Below are positions 1-10,172 of a stretch of DNA of 64,000 bases, piece after piece. Source of the stretch: an uncultured SAR86 cluster bacterium (lineage in GTDB: Bacteria > Pseudomonadota > Gammaproteobacteria > Magnimaribacterales > Magnimaribacteraceae). The translations under genes were made by a program, and so were the position numbers. The notes under the pieces are model-generated. The model was not told where the DNA came from. It worked only from the letters and a program-made list of their open reading frames with translations, and did no database searches. The DNA lies in the NCBI GenBank assembly GCA_902537425.1, contig CACBBD010000005.1, positions 1-64,000 of the forward strand. The letters run 5' to 3'. How positions within the stretch are numbered: position 1 is the first letter of the stretch; every line of letters begins with the position of its first letter.

Positions 1-594
1 AAAGAAGAGTACGAGAAATGTAACAATTTAGTAAAAATACTTACTCCGTTATCTAATAAGAGAAATTCAAAAATTATAAATCCGTTAATGGATTTGATGG
101 ATATCAATTATTTTGAAGCTTTAGGATCAATATCTGCAGAAAAATTTATGAAAAGAATGTCCAGAAGATATGATTTAGATGCATGGTTACTATGCACCAT
201 TAAAGATGAATTCGGTCTTCTATTAGATAGTCCTAAATGCTTAACATCTCTAGGAAGACAGTCTTCTCCCCAAGAAGCCCTCAATTATTTATTAGATAGA
301 GTTAATTCAAAAAATACACTAGTTGTTGACAAGAAATTAAAGAATAAAACCTCTATAAGGATTGTCGGTATAACTAGTCTTTCATTTTTAGAAGATGTTT
401 TGAGTAACTTGAAGTCGCAAGTGCTTGTGTATGGGGTTTCTTTAGAAAAGGTTGAGGGAGATAAATTAGATATTTTACTTTCACATTATGGCAAATCTGA
501 AGACCTTAAAAACTTATTAAATATCAATGATGATTTCAAAGGAATAGATAATAGTTCCAGGGAAATAATTTCTTACAAATATAATAATAGTTAA
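1..594 (+). CDS. DUF2066-like protein, 5'-truncated by window edge
   Basis: Frame is open from base 1 through the listed ORF start (88) to the stop at 594; lies just upstream of pgsA-like and hda genes, a typical gammaproteobacterial position for DUF2066. Confidence 0.6.
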   Translation, partial: KEEYEKCNNLVKILTPLSNKRNSKIINPLMDLMDINYFEALGSISAEKFMKRMSRRYDLDAWLLCTIKDEFGLLLDSPKCLTSLGRQSSPQEALNYLLDRVNSKNTLVVDKKLKNKTSIRIVGITSLSFLEDVLSNLKSQVLVYGVSLEKVEGDKLDILLSHYGKSEDLKNLLNINDDFKGIDNSSREIISYKYNNS

Positions 595-597
595 GTC

Positions 598-1143
598 ATG
601 TTATCTGCTATCCCAAACATCATCACCTCTATGAGATTTATTTTGGTAGTACCAATTAGCTTTTATATTTACCAAGGTAATGATCTTTTGGCTTTGATTC
701 TTTTCATTATTGCCGGTCTATCAGATGGCTTAGATGGATATTTAGCACGTAAATTCAATTGGCAAAGCGCCTTTGGTCAATTTGCTGATCCATTAGCTGA
801 TAAATGTCTGATTGTGGCAACCTTATTAGCTCTTGCTTTTTCGGACAAACTCCCTCTGTGGTTTGTATATATAATACTTTCAAGAGATGGAATTGTACTA
901 ATAGGAGCTATGCTACATCTTCTTCTATTCAATAATAAACAAGCTCTTTCTAATAGATGGGGAAAACATTACACAGGATGGACAATAGCGCTATTTATTA
1001 TTCTTTTAGTACAATCTGCTTTCCAAATTTTACCTTTTTACTTTGCATGGATAGCTATGTCTGGGGTGATAATTTTTACATTATTAAGTCTTTTTTATTA
1101 CTTTAAAAGCGAGGGCAAATTAATTTTTAAACAATTTTTATGA
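598..1143 (+). CDS. pgsA: CDP-alcohol phosphatidyltransferase (PgsA-like)
   Basis: Motif DGLDGYLARKFNWQSAFGQFADPLADK matches the CDP-alcohol phosphatidyltransferase signature DGx2ARx8Gx3Dx3D; multi-TM. Confidence 0.8.
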   Translation: MLSAIPNIITSMRFILVVPISFYIYQGNDLLALILFIIAGLSDGLDGYLARKFNWQSAFGQFADPLADKCLIVATLLALAFSDKLPLWFVYIILSRDGIVLIGAMLHLLLFNNKQALSNRWGKHYTGWTIALFIILLVQSAFQILPFYFAWIAMSGVIIFTLLSLFYYFKSEGKLIFKQFL

Positions 1144-1868
1144 GCAAATCACCAGATCAGCTTACTCTAAACATCAAACTTGATGATACTGTAAGCTTGG
1201 ATAAGTTTATTGAATGCGATAGTAATAGAGATTGTTTAAACTTCCTTAAAAGTACACTACGAGAAGACTCAATCTCAAATTTATTTTATATATGGGGAAG
1301 AGAAGGGGTCGGAAAATCTTACATAATGCAAGCTTTAAATAGAGAGTTTATTAATCAGGATAAGAGAACTTTTCACTTATCCCTCGCTGATAGGAAAGTA
1401 TCATCTCACAAAATCTTGCAGCACCTAGAGGCCTTAGATGTCATACTGATTGAGAATATAGATAATCTTCCAAAAAGTGAGGAATGGGAAACTCAAATTT
1501 TTTCACTCATCAACAGTGCCCTGACAAGCAAAATCAAAATTTATCTATCATCTAGAATAGTTTCAAAAGATCTTGAAATAGACCTTAAAGATTTACACTC
1601 TCGATTGGCATATTTTACTGCCATCGAAGTTCCAGAGATTACCAATGAAGAAAAATTAGATGCAATATCTCAGTCTTCAGCTAGAAAGGGCATTGATTTG
1701 GATACAAAAACAAAAGAATTTATTATCAACAATACTTCTAGAAGCTTATCCGATCTATTGCAACTCTTAAGCGAAATTGATGACTTCTCTCTTGAGAAAA
1801 AGAAAAAAGTAAACCCATACCTTATCCGACAACTATTAAAAGTTAGATCGGGCAGTCCTCACAAATGA
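1140..1868 (+). CDS. hda: DnaA-related regulatory inactivation protein Hda
   Basis: Short DnaA-like AAA+ domain (YIWGREGVGKSYIMQAL, LIENIDNL, LHSRLAYF); ATGA overlap with the upstream pgsA-like gene; no DNA-binding domain IV. Confidence 0.85.
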   Translation: MSKSPDQLTLNIKLDDTVSLDKFIECDSNRDCLNFLKSTLREDSISNLFYIWGREGVGKSYIMQALNREFINQDKRTFHLSLADRKVSSHKILQHLEALDVILIENIDNLPKSEEWETQIFSLINSALTSKIKIYLSSRIVSKDLEIDLKDLHSRLAYFTAIEVPEITNEEKLDAISQSSARKGIDLDTKTKEFIINNTSRSLSDLLQLLSEIDDFSLEKKKKVNPYLIRQLLKVRSGSPHK

Positions 1869-3678
1869 TATAAATTCCTTTAGGATCATTAAACTGATTT
1901 ATATCTTTTAGAGCATTGATTGCATTTTTTACTACGAAATTATCTTTTATGTAAGGTGGTATCACCCAACTAATATAGCCTGAAAATCTTTTCGCCAATT
2001 GCGTTCTCCAATCAACAGATTGAGTAGGATAATAGGTTGTGTATTCACTAATTTCAGCTAGCTCAGCTGCTCTTTTTATAGCCATTTTTAGATTTCCGAT
2101 ATTATCAACTAAGCCTAGCTCTTTTGCTGATGTTCCGGCCCAAACACGACCTTGAGCAATTTGATCAACTTGATCTATTGGGATATTTCTCGCTTCGCTA
2201 ACTAATCCTATAAAACGTTTATAACCATACTCTATTTCACTTTGGATTATGTTTGATAAACCTTCACTTAATGGTTGAGTGACATCTCCTGATAGATCGA
2301 TCTTTGAGGTTTTGACACCATCACTGTTGATACCAATTTCATTAAGGGCTCTATTAAATGTTGGAAGCAAACCAAAGATTCCTATCGATCCAGTTATGGT
2401 GTTATGAGAAGCCCAGATTTCATCTGCATTAGCTGAAATCCAATATCCACCGGAAGCAGCAACATTTCCCATTGAAGCAATAACTTTTAAACCTTTTTCT
2501 TTCGCCTCTAAAAGTTCTTGTCTAATTTGTTCAGATGCAAATACTCCACCCCCGCCTGAATCGACTCTTAGGACTATAGCTTTAACATTTTCATCCTCAT
2601 ATGCTTCCCTAATAAGTCTTGAGGTTGAATCACCTCCAATTGTCCCCGGAGGCTGTACACCATCAACTATAGTCCCTTTAGCCACTATGACAGCTATCTT
2701 ATCTTTACCTCCTAGGTCTTTTTTTTCTGAGCGAATAAGTTGAAGATACTCAAAACCAGAGATTCTGGCAAAGGATTTCTTGTCTTCAGATTCACCAAAT
2801 AATTCTCTGAGATAAGATCTTGTTTTTGTTCTGGGTAATAACTTATCTACCAACCCATAATCAAGGAAAGCTTCAGATGTAGAGCCACTTTTATCTGTTA
2901 AAACCTTATCAGCATTATCAACTAGGTACTGAATCTCATCGGACGTCATCTCGCGATTCTTTGAAACTTCATCTTTATAAGAGTCCCAAAGAACATTTAA
3001 ATAAGCCAAATTAGCTTCTTTAGCTTCTTTGGACATTTTATTATCAAGATATGGTTCTACTGCAGATTTATAAGTACCTACTCTGAAAACGTTAAAATCT
3101 ATTTTGATCTTATCGAGAAAAGATTTAAAGAATAATCTACTGCGTCCAAATCCATCTAAGCCAACCAATCCATCATTATTCATAATTATCTCATCGGAAA
3201 ATGACGCAAGATAATAGCCACTTCTAGAATAATAATCCCCGACAGCGATTATCGTCTTATCTGCATCCTTAATTTTTTGCAAAGCAACTCCGACATCATA
3301 TAAAACTGCCTGACCGGTTTCATCCATATTATCTAAGTTTAATAAGACATTCTGTACTCTTTCATCTATGGCTGCCGATTCCAGAACTTCCAGTAAGTCC
3401 CCAACATACAATTCCCTTGGTAAATTACCGCTAAATTGATCGATAGGATCATTTGTCCCTGTAATTTGTTCAACAATTGGCCCCATCGGGTTAATTACTA
3501 GTGCTTTATTAGTTGGATCTTTAAATTCATCTACAAATAAAGAGCTGATAAAAGAAAATATTGAAATGATTATGACGATTGAAAAAATTATATTCAGTGA
3601 TAAAAAAAATAATTTTCCTGAAAAAAGCCAAAAAAGTGGATTACTTTTAAATTTTTCTAAGAGAGTTTTTTGTTCCAT
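1843..3678 (-). CDS. sppA: Signal peptide peptidase SppA, 67K type
   Basis: 611 aa, N-terminal TM, double S49 domain, catalytic-region motif GNVAASGGYWISANADEIWA. Confidence 0.92.
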   Translation of the reverse strand: MEQKTLLEKFKSNPLFWLFSGKLFFLSLNIIFSIVIIISIFSFISSLFVDEFKDPTNKALVINPMGPIVEQITGTNDPIDQFSGNLPRELYVGDLLEVLESAAIDERVQNVLLNLDNMDETGQAVLYDVGVALQKIKDADKTIIAVGDYYSRSGYYLASFSDEIIMNNDGLVGLDGFGRSRLFFKSFLDKIKIDFNVFRVGTYKSAVEPYLDNKMSKEAKEANLAYLNVLWDSYKDEVSKNREMTSDEIQYLVDNADKVLTDKSGSTSEAFLDYGLVDKLLPRTKTRSYLRELFGESEDKKSFARISGFEYLQLIRSEKKDLGGKDKIAVIVAKGTIVDGVQPPGTIGGDSTSRLIREAYEDENVKAIVLRVDSGGGGVFASEQIRQELLEAKEKGLKVIASMGNVAASGGYWISANADEIWASHNTITGSIGIFGLLPTFNRALNEIGINSDGVKTSKIDLSGDVTQPLSEGLSNIIQSEIEYGYKRFIGLVSEARNIPIDQVDQIAQGRVWAGTSAKELGLVDNIGNLKMAIKRAAELAEISEYTTYYPTQSVDWRTQLAKRFSGYISWVIPPYIKDNFVVKNAINALKDINQFNDPKGIYIICEDCPI

Positions 3679-3685
3679 ATTCCTT

Positions 3686-4039
3686 TTAGTTTATTAAATT
3701 TAAGACATTTTCTGGTGGTCTACCTATGATAGCTTGATTGCTTGAAACAACAATTGGTCTTTCAATTAATTTTGGATATTCAGACATAAGTTTAATAATT
3801 TTTGAGTTGTCTAGAGTTCGGTCTTTCAAATTCAATTCTTTATATTCAACTTCACCGGTTCGAAGTAATTCTCTAGGTTCAATTCCTAAGAAATCCAAAA
3901 TTTTCCTTAAATCAGATTCTGACGGTGGGTCTTCAAGATATAGGACAATTTTTGGATCGATACCTTCCTGCTTTAATAAATCTAATGTTTGTCTGGATTT
4001 ACTACACCTTGGATTGTGGTAAATGGTAAAATGCTTCAT
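3686..4039 (-). CDS. arsC: ArsC-family arsenate reductase (glutaredoxin-type)
   Basis: IYHNPRCSKSRQTLDLL active site and IERPIVV ... IGRPPENVLNL are typical of ArsC. Confidence 0.9.
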   Translation of the reverse strand: MKHFTIYHNPRCSKSRQTLDLLKQEGIDPKIVLYLEDPPSESDLRKILDFLGIEPRELLRTGEVEYKELNLKDRTLDNSKIIKLMSEYPKLIERPIVVSSNQAIIGRPPENVLNLIN

Positions 4040-4054
4040 AGGATAAAAAATTAA

Positions 4055-4519
4055 ATGACAATAAAATATCTATATTACAAGACAAAATATATTTTACTTA
4101 TAAATCTTATTTTTATTTTAAGTGCTTGCTCAGAACCAGATTACAGGCTTGTTGATGGTGGTTCTGGGAAAGTGGATGACTTTTTAGGAAAGTGGTTAAT
4201 CGTAAATTATTGGGCAGACTGGTGCCCACCTTGTATTAAAGAGATGCCTGAACTTGAAAATTTTTATAATGATAATAAGGCACAGGCTCTAGTATTAACT
4301 TATAACTTCGATAGACTTGAAGGTGAAGAATTGGAAAATCAAATTATCAGATTTGGTGTTAATGTCCCAAGTATTTTAAATGATCCTGGAACATTGTTTG
4401 GATGGGAGTCTCCACCAAGTTTACCAGCTACCTATGTTCTTGATCCCGAGGGTAAGCTCATCCACACATTAATAGGACCTCAAACACAGGAGAGCCTCGA
4501 AGCTCTATTAGGGCTCTGA
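4055..4519 (+). CDS. TlpA-like thioredoxin-fold lipoprotein
   Basis: Lipobox-like LSACS; WADWCPPCIKEMPELE redox motif. Confidence 0.85.
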   Translation: MTIKYLYYKTKYILLINLIFILSACSEPDYRLVDGGSGKVDDFLGKWLIVNYWADWCPPCIKEMPELENFYNDNKAQALVLTYNFDRLEGEELENQIIRFGVNVPSILNDPGTLFGWESPPSLPATYVLDPEGKLIHTLIGPQTQESLEALLGL

Positions 4520-4525
4520 AAATAA

Positions 4526-5362
4526 CTAATTAACAAATATTTCTGGATTTATTGGTATACCAAGGAAATATACCTCCCAATGTAAATGAGGTCCTGTAAC
4601 TCTTCCTGTGCTACCAACATATCCAAGTACTTCTCCTGCAATCAACGATTGGTTCATAACGACAGCCTCTTTACTCATATGAGAATAACTACTTACCAAG
4701 CCATTTCCATGATCCAAGTAAACGACATTTCCTTTATAAAAGAAATTACCGATAAGAATTACTTTACCATCTAAAGGAGTTCTAATAGGTTCGCCCTCAT
4801 TGGCAGCAATATCCAAACCTATGTGTCTATTTCTAGGCTTCCCATTTATAAACCTTCTCACACCAAATTCACTGCTAGTTATACCTATTACGGGTATAAC
4901 CATCTTTGTTTGCTTGAGATCTGAGGACGATAAGGTATTTTTCGCGGTCAAACCTTGTAGGTACTCTCTTTCGATTCTTTCTTGCATTGAACTTGGAGGA
5001 TTAACTAAGTCTTTATTCTGTATCTGTATCCTAGATTCCCTATAAAATTTATTCTCAATACCTATCGAGTCTATAAGTTCATTATTGAGGATTACTTCAA
5101 TTTTATTCTTACTATACGTAAGTGGAATTGGAACAAGAATGTTCGCATTAAAATCATCATCTCTACAAATCGTAAATTTGAGATTGCCCATTTGTAACTT
5201 ATTCTTTAAATCTGAATCATTTGACTTCAGATGATAGTTAACCAATCCTCCTGGATAATTCTTATCCATAGGAAAAGAACAGCTTTCTATTTCGTTAAGA
5301 GTAGGAAGGTTTGCACAAGATGATGATAAACATATCAATAAAACTAAAGACTTAGTCTTCAT
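4526..5362 (-). CDS. M23 family metallopeptidase (LytM-like), predicted lipoprotein
   Basis: HIGLDIAANEGEPI...HGNGLVSSYSHM...TGPHLHWEV M23 motifs; start moved to the internal ATG (MKTKSLVLLICLSSSCA lipobox) rather than 5386. Confidence 0.85.
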   Translation of the reverse strand: MKTKSLVLLICLSSSCANLPTLNEIESCSFPMDKNYPGGLVNYHLKSNDSDLKNKLQMGNLKFTICRDDDFNANILVPIPLTYSKNKIEVILNNELIDSIGIENKFYRESRIQIQNKDLVNPPSSMQERIEREYLQGLTAKNTLSSSDLKQTKMVIPVIGITSSEFGVRRFINGKPRNRHIGLDIAANEGEPIRTPLDGKVILIGNFFYKGNVVYLDHGNGLVSSYSHMSKEAVVMNQSLIAGEVLGYVGSTGRVTGPHLHWEVYFLGIPINPEIFVN

Positions 5363-6701
5363 CAGTCTTATTAAGTATTTGAGCAAGAATTTCTCCTTTT
5401 TGAAATCTTGCTTTAATTTTTTGATTTATGTTTAACTCTTCAGAAGAGGTAATAATTTTATTAGTATCGTCTGTCACAATTGAGTAGCCCCTGCTCAATA
5501 CCGCCAAAGGGCTTACCGCCTCTAAAGTATTGATATTTTTAAGATAGCTTTTTTGGGTTTTCTCTATGTTCAATTTTATGGAGTTAATAAGATTTAAATA
5601 ACTTTCGTTTATTTTAGTTTGTTTAAATTTGATATCTATTTTTGGAGAAGAGGCCTTCAGTTGTGAGGTATTTCTCTCTAATCTATTTTTCTTATCTAAG
5701 GCTATATTCAACAAAAGATCTTTCATCCTTGTTTCAAAATTATCTAATTTTTGTGATGTCTCTCTCAATTTTTCGCCGGGATGTCTGATGAGAGCCATTT
5801 TAAAATCGAGCACTTCTTTTAAGGCTTCAATTTTATTTAGTAATCCCTTTACAATAGTGTCTTTATTCCTTGAGAAGGATTCCAATAAATTAGTATGATT
5901 CTGACTTATTATTTCAGCGGCTGCAGACGGCGTTGGTGCTCTTAAATCCGAAACAAAATCGCTAATTGTAAAGTCAGTTTCATGACCAATGGCACTAATT
6001 ATTGGAACTTGAGATTTTGAGATCTCTCTTGCAACAGATTCCATATTAAAACACCACAAGTCTTCTATTGATCCGCCACCTCTAGCTAAAATAATTACAT
6101 CAAAATCTTCTACTTCATTGGCTCTCCTAATTGCTTTAACAATTTCTTTATCTGCCGTTCTTCCTTGAACTTGAGATTCCACCAAAGTGAGTTTAAGAAA
6201 TGGTGATCTTCTTCTAAGCACGTTTATGATGTCTTGAAATACCGCTCCCGTTTCCGAAGTTATTACAGCAACTGCTAAAGGAAGTTTAGGAATCAATTTT
6301 TTTCTACTTTGATCAAAGAGACCATCATTTTCTAGCTTTATTTTTAGATCTTCAAATGCTTTTAATAATGCTCCTTCGCCAAAAACCTCGATATGTTTAA
6401 CATTAAATTGATATCTTCCTGAAGGTGCGTAAATACTAATATTGCCATTTAGAATTAGTTCATCCCCGATCTTAGGATCAAATAAAACACTTTGGTTTTC
6501 AAATTTAAACATGACACAACTCAAAGAGGACTTCTTATCTTTTATGGTAAAGTACCAATGGCCTGATCCATGAGCTGTGAAGCTAGAAATTTCGCCTTGT
6601 ATCCAAACATTAGATAAATCCTTTTCTAATAAACCTTTAGCAAGGTTATTAATGTCAGATACCGAAATAATTTCTTGATTATTCGATGGAACTTGGCTCA
6701 T
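5352..6701 (-). CDS. xseA: Exodeoxyribonuclease VII large subunit
   Basis: OB-fold start (VWIQGEISSFTAHGSGHWYFTIKD) and ARGGGSIEDLWCFN...ISAIGHETDFTISDFVSDLRAPTPSAAAE. Confidence 0.95.
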   Translation of the reverse strand: MSQVPSNNQEIISVSDINNLAKGLLEKDLSNVWIQGEISSFTAHGSGHWYFTIKDKKSSLSCVMFKFENQSVLFDPKIGDELILNGNISIYAPSGRYQFNVKHIEVFGEGALLKAFEDLKIKLENDGLFDQSRKKLIPKLPLAVAVITSETGAVFQDIINVLRRRSPFLKLTLVESQVQGRTADKEIVKAIRRANEVEDFDVIILARGGGSIEDLWCFNMESVAREISKSQVPIISAIGHETDFTISDFVSDLRAPTPSAAAEIISQNHTNLLESFSRNKDTIVKGLLNKIEALKEVLDFKMALIRHPGEKLRETSQKLDNFETRMKDLLLNIALDKKNRLERNTSQLKASSPKIDIKFKQTKINESYLNLINSIKLNIEKTQKSYLKNINTLEAVSPLAVLSRGYSIVTDDTNKIITSSEELNINQKIKARFQKGEILAQILNKTDED

Positions 6702-6725
6702 GTTACAAAAGTATAACTGAAGATT

Positions 6726-7601
6726 TTGAACGAAGAAAAAAATATATCGAGAGATCTTGTTAAAGGTATTTTCTTATTACTTATTGGTGCTTCAATGTTG
6801 GGAGGTTCCGGAATTTTTGTAAAACTAAGTGATTCATCACCCTCATTGATAGCGTTTTATAGATCCCTCTTTGCATTGCCTTTTTTATATGCCTGGATGA
6901 AATTTGAAGAAAGAAATGATTCCGCAAAGATTATTTGGGATAAAAAGACATTTTTCTTTCTGGTATTAGGCGGATTATGTTTTGCTTTGGACATGTCAAT
7001 TTGGAATTGGTCTTTGACCTTTACGTCGGTTGCTAATGCAACACTCATGGCAAATATAGCGCCAGTCTTTGTTGTTATCTTTGGTGTCTTATTTCTTGGC
7101 TATAAAATTGAAATCTTTTTTATAGTTACTTTATTGCTTGCCTTAATGGGAGTATTTCTCGTCATATTGCCAGGAGAGCAAATAATGATTTTCGGGGATT
7201 CATTGGGAATCCTAGCTGCTGTTTTTTATGCAGGATATATATTATCTATAAAAGATCTGACCAATATACTTCAACCAGCAAGAACTCTTTTTTTGGTAAC
7301 AATAATAACTACTCTTTGTTTGCTTCCCATTAGCTTGATTGAAACGGATAGCTTGATCCTAAGCAAATCAGAGTTTTTTATACTCATCTCTTATGCTATT
7401 TTTTCTCAAACTCTTGCTCAAGGCTTAATTACCTCAGGAATTTCAAAAGTTTCCGCCCATTTATCTTCATTAGTACTTTTAATGCAACCTGTGGCGGCTG
7501 CATTTTATGGATGGTTTTTTCTGCAAGAGTTATTGAGCCCGTTACAAATGGCCGGGGGATTAATAGTTTTGGCAGCTATTTATTTAGCTTCAAGGGAATG
7601 A
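6726..7601 (+). CDS. EamA/DMT-family transporter
   Basis: About 10 TM hydrophobic protein with two EamA-type halves. Confidence 0.85.
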   Translation: MNEEKNISRDLVKGIFLLLIGASMLGGSGIFVKLSDSSPSLIAFYRSLFALPFLYAWMKFEERNDSAKIIWDKKTFFFLVLGGLCFALDMSIWNWSLTFTSVANATLMANIAPVFVVIFGVLFLGYKIEIFFIVTLLLALMGVFLVILPGEQIMIFGDSLGILAAVFYAGYILSIKDLTNILQPARTLFLVTIITTLCLLPISLIETDSLILSKSEFFILISYAIFSQTLAQGLITSGISKVSAHLSSLVLLMQPVAAAFYGWFFLQELLSPLQMAGGLIVLAAIYLASRE

Positions 7602-7602
7602 G

Positions 7603-8391
7603 CTAATCCCATTTAGGTTCTCTTTTCTCAAGAAAAGCTGCTATACCCTCTTGGGCATCAGGACCGGCGAATGTTTCAGCACTCTTCTTACTTAGATATG
7701 GAAGAGCTTCATCAAAATTCATAGCATCTTGATTAACATAAGCTTCTAAACCGAATTGCATTGTTCCGGGTGCTAAGTTTGCAAGATCAGATGCTAGTCT
7801 ATCAACAGCCTCATCTAATTGATCGCTAGGTACAGATTGATTAATTAAACCCCATTCCTCAGCCTTCTTAGAGTCAATTGCTTGACCTCTCATACAAAAA
7901 TCTAATCCAGCTCTTTTTGGCATAACTCTAAATAATCCGGCCATAACCATATGAGGCCAGACACCTCTAAGAATCTCTGGAGCTGAGAACTTAGCCTCTT
8001 CAGTAGCAATAGCATGTGTGCAATTTGTAACCATTAAAAGGGCACCTGCGTGAACTGAGCCTTGTATCTTACAAATTACAGGTTTGTATAAATGTCTAAT
8101 GAGAAGACTAATATCATCAGATCCCTCTATTTTGGGCACATTTGATTCTGCCTTTTCTCGTCTGAGATCAGCTCCCGCACAAAAAACATCTCCTTCGGCA
8201 GCGATTATTACAACTCTGATTTCCCTCTCTTGCTTTGCATAAGACAATGCATAACAAATTTCATTCATCATTACATTATTAAGCGCATTTTTCTTTTCAG
8301 GCCTATTAAGGGTAATGGTGAGTACATTATTTTCTACTTTTATTTTGGTGGCTTGAAATATTAATCCTTCGAGAGATAGTTTATTTTTCAT
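7603..8391 (-). CDS. Enoyl-CoA hydratase/isomerase family protein
   Basis: Crotonase motifs LNRPEKKNALN, IIAAEGDVFCAGADLRR. Confidence 0.9.
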   Translation of the reverse strand: MKNKLSLEGLIFQATKIKVENNVLTITLNRPEKKNALNNVMMNEICYALSYAKQEREIRVVIIAAEGDVFCAGADLRREKAESNVPKIEGSDDISLLIRHLYKPVICKIQGSVHAGALLMVTNCTHAIATEEAKFSAPEILRGVWPHMVMAGLFRVMPKRAGLDFCMRGQAIDSKKAEEWGLINQSVPSDQLDEAVDRLASDLANLAPGTMQFGLEAYVNQDAMNFDEALPYLSKKSAETFAGPDAQEGIAAFLEKREPKWD

Positions 8392-8398
8392 AGTCGTA

Positions 8399-10168
8399 TT
8401 AATTTTTTAAAAAATCAGGTATTTCAATATCTTTCGCTCTCAAGTACTCACCTAAAGATTTTGCTTGGCCGTCTAGACGAGTCGAGGAAGAAACTCCGTC
8501 TTGTAAGATGTCATGAACATAGAAGTTCAGTGAGAGTATGTTGGGCAGTTCGTACCTATCTATTTCATATTGTTTCAGATCTGGTAATAGCTCCTTAAGC
8601 TTTTCTACTGAGAGAAATTCATATAGATATGAATATGCCTCCTGAGTTTTTGCCCAGACACCTAAATTAGCGCATCCACCTTTATCTCCGGATCTAGTTC
8701 CATAAAGGCTTCCAAATTTTACTTTAGAAACATTTTCGTAAGATGGGACTTCATTTTCATAAGGTTGCTTTTGATAATAGGTTTCTTCGAAATCCATTTG
8801 ACTAGTTGGTTCGACTTCTATTATTTTTCCCTCAAAATGAACATTTTCTTTTATAAATTTACTATCGATAAGAGCAGGCCAATATTGAATGTAAGGACCT
8901 GAAGGCATTCCGGATCTTCCCGTATAACCGGGTATGCTAGCCAAACCTAATTCAACTATCTTTGCACTAAAAAGTCGTCCAACAAGATCAGGATTTTGTG
9001 ACAATACAGAAATTCTTAGAGATGCTTGTGCTTCTTCATTAGAAATCGGATTATCATGATCTGTCCTTATAAGTTGAATATCAACATGATCAAATTGATC
9101 CCTGCCTCCTACATTATCAAATATTAGATCTGTAACAAGTTTAGCTTTATCTTCGATATCAATTCCTGTTAATAGGATTTCTGTTCCATTTCTAAAACCG
9201 CCAGCAAGGTTTACGCAAACTTTGTGAGTCTTTGGAGCACTTGACCCTCTGCATCCACTTACAAAAACTCTGTCTTCTGCCTCTTGTTCCATCTTCAGGG
9301 TGTCAAAATGTCCTATGACATCAGGATTCATATAAGCAGGTGAACTAATTTCATATAAAAGTTGTGCAGTGACAGTACCAACAGATACTAAACCACCTGT
9401 TCCAGGATGTTTTGTTATCGTGAAACTTCCATCTTCATATATCTCAGCAATTGGATAACCGATATTGAAGAAAGAGGGGACTTCATGAAAGAAAGAATAA
9501 TTACCTCCAGTAGCTTGAGCTCCGCATTCAATTATATGACCTGCAGCTAAAGCACCAGCCAAAGCATCAAAATTATCTCTAGACCAATTATATTTCCAAG
9601 CTGCTGGACCAATTACAACTGCAGCATCTGTTACTCTAGGACAGACCACTACATCAGCACCATGGTCTAAGGCTTCTTTGATGCCCCAGGCTCCGAAATA
9701 TGCATTAGCTGTCAGAGGTTTTTTGGAGTAATCGTGAAGAGAAATACCTTTTTCCATATTAGCTAGAGGCTCATTTGCTTTTTTTAGCTCTTCAAACCTT
9801 GGAATAAGATCATCACCGTCAATATAAGCAACTTTTAAATCTAAATTTAATTCTTGAATGATTTCTTCAATTTTGTTGGCCATGGATGAGGGGTTTAGGC
9901 CTCCAGCATTCGTAACTATTTTTATATTTTTTTCTTGGCAAGATGCTGCTACATCTTTGAACTGCTTCAAAAAGGTACCTACATATCCTTGATCTGCTCC
10001 TCTATTCATCTTTTGGTTATAGAGGATTGTCATAGTTAGTTCAGCCAGATAGTCACCTGTGAGGACATCTATAGGCCCACCTTCAACCATATCTTTTGCG
10101 GCTGAAAGTCTATCTCCATAAAAACCACTACAGTTACCTATAATTATTTTATCTTTAGAGTTTGCCAT
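8399..10168 (-). CDS. DUF1446/AtuA family protein (acyclic terpene utilisation AtuA-like)
   Basis: 589 aa; N-terminal IGNCSGFYGDRLSAAKDMVEGGPIDVLTGDYLAELTM typical of AtuA/DUF1446; C-terminal YGTRSGDKGGCANLGVWA domain. Confidence 0.85.
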   Translation of the reverse strand: MANSKDKIIIGNCSGFYGDRLSAAKDMVEGGPIDVLTGDYLAELTMTILYNQKMNRGADQGYVGTFLKQFKDVAASCQEKNIKIVTNAGGLNPSSMANKIEEIIQELNLDLKVAYIDGDDLIPRFEELKKANEPLANMEKGISLHDYSKKPLTANAYFGAWGIKEALDHGADVVVCPRVTDAAVVIGPAAWKYNWSRDNFDALAGALAAGHIIECGAQATGGNYSFFHEVPSFFNIGYPIAEIYEDGSFTITKHPGTGGLVSVGTVTAQLLYEISSPAYMNPDVIGHFDTLKMEQEAEDRVFVSGCRGSSAPKTHKVCVNLAGGFRNGTEILLTGIDIEDKAKLVTDLIFDNVGGRDQFDHVDIQLIRTDHDNPISNEEAQASLRISVLSQNPDLVGRLFSAKIVELGLASIPGYTGRSGMPSGPYIQYWPALIDSKFIKENVHFEGKIIEVEPTSQMDFEETYYQKQPYENEVPSYENVSKVKFGSLYGTRSGDKGGCANLGVWAKTQEAYSYLYEFLSVEKLKELLPDLKQYEIDRYELPNILSLNFYVHDILQDGVSSSTRLDGQAKSLGEYLRAKDIEIPDFLKN

Positions 10169-10172
10169 TTAT

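Noticed and set aside
3738-4022. 94-aa + strand ORF inside arsC
   Set aside because: Antisense to a well-supported ArsC gene; low-complexity translation with no motif.
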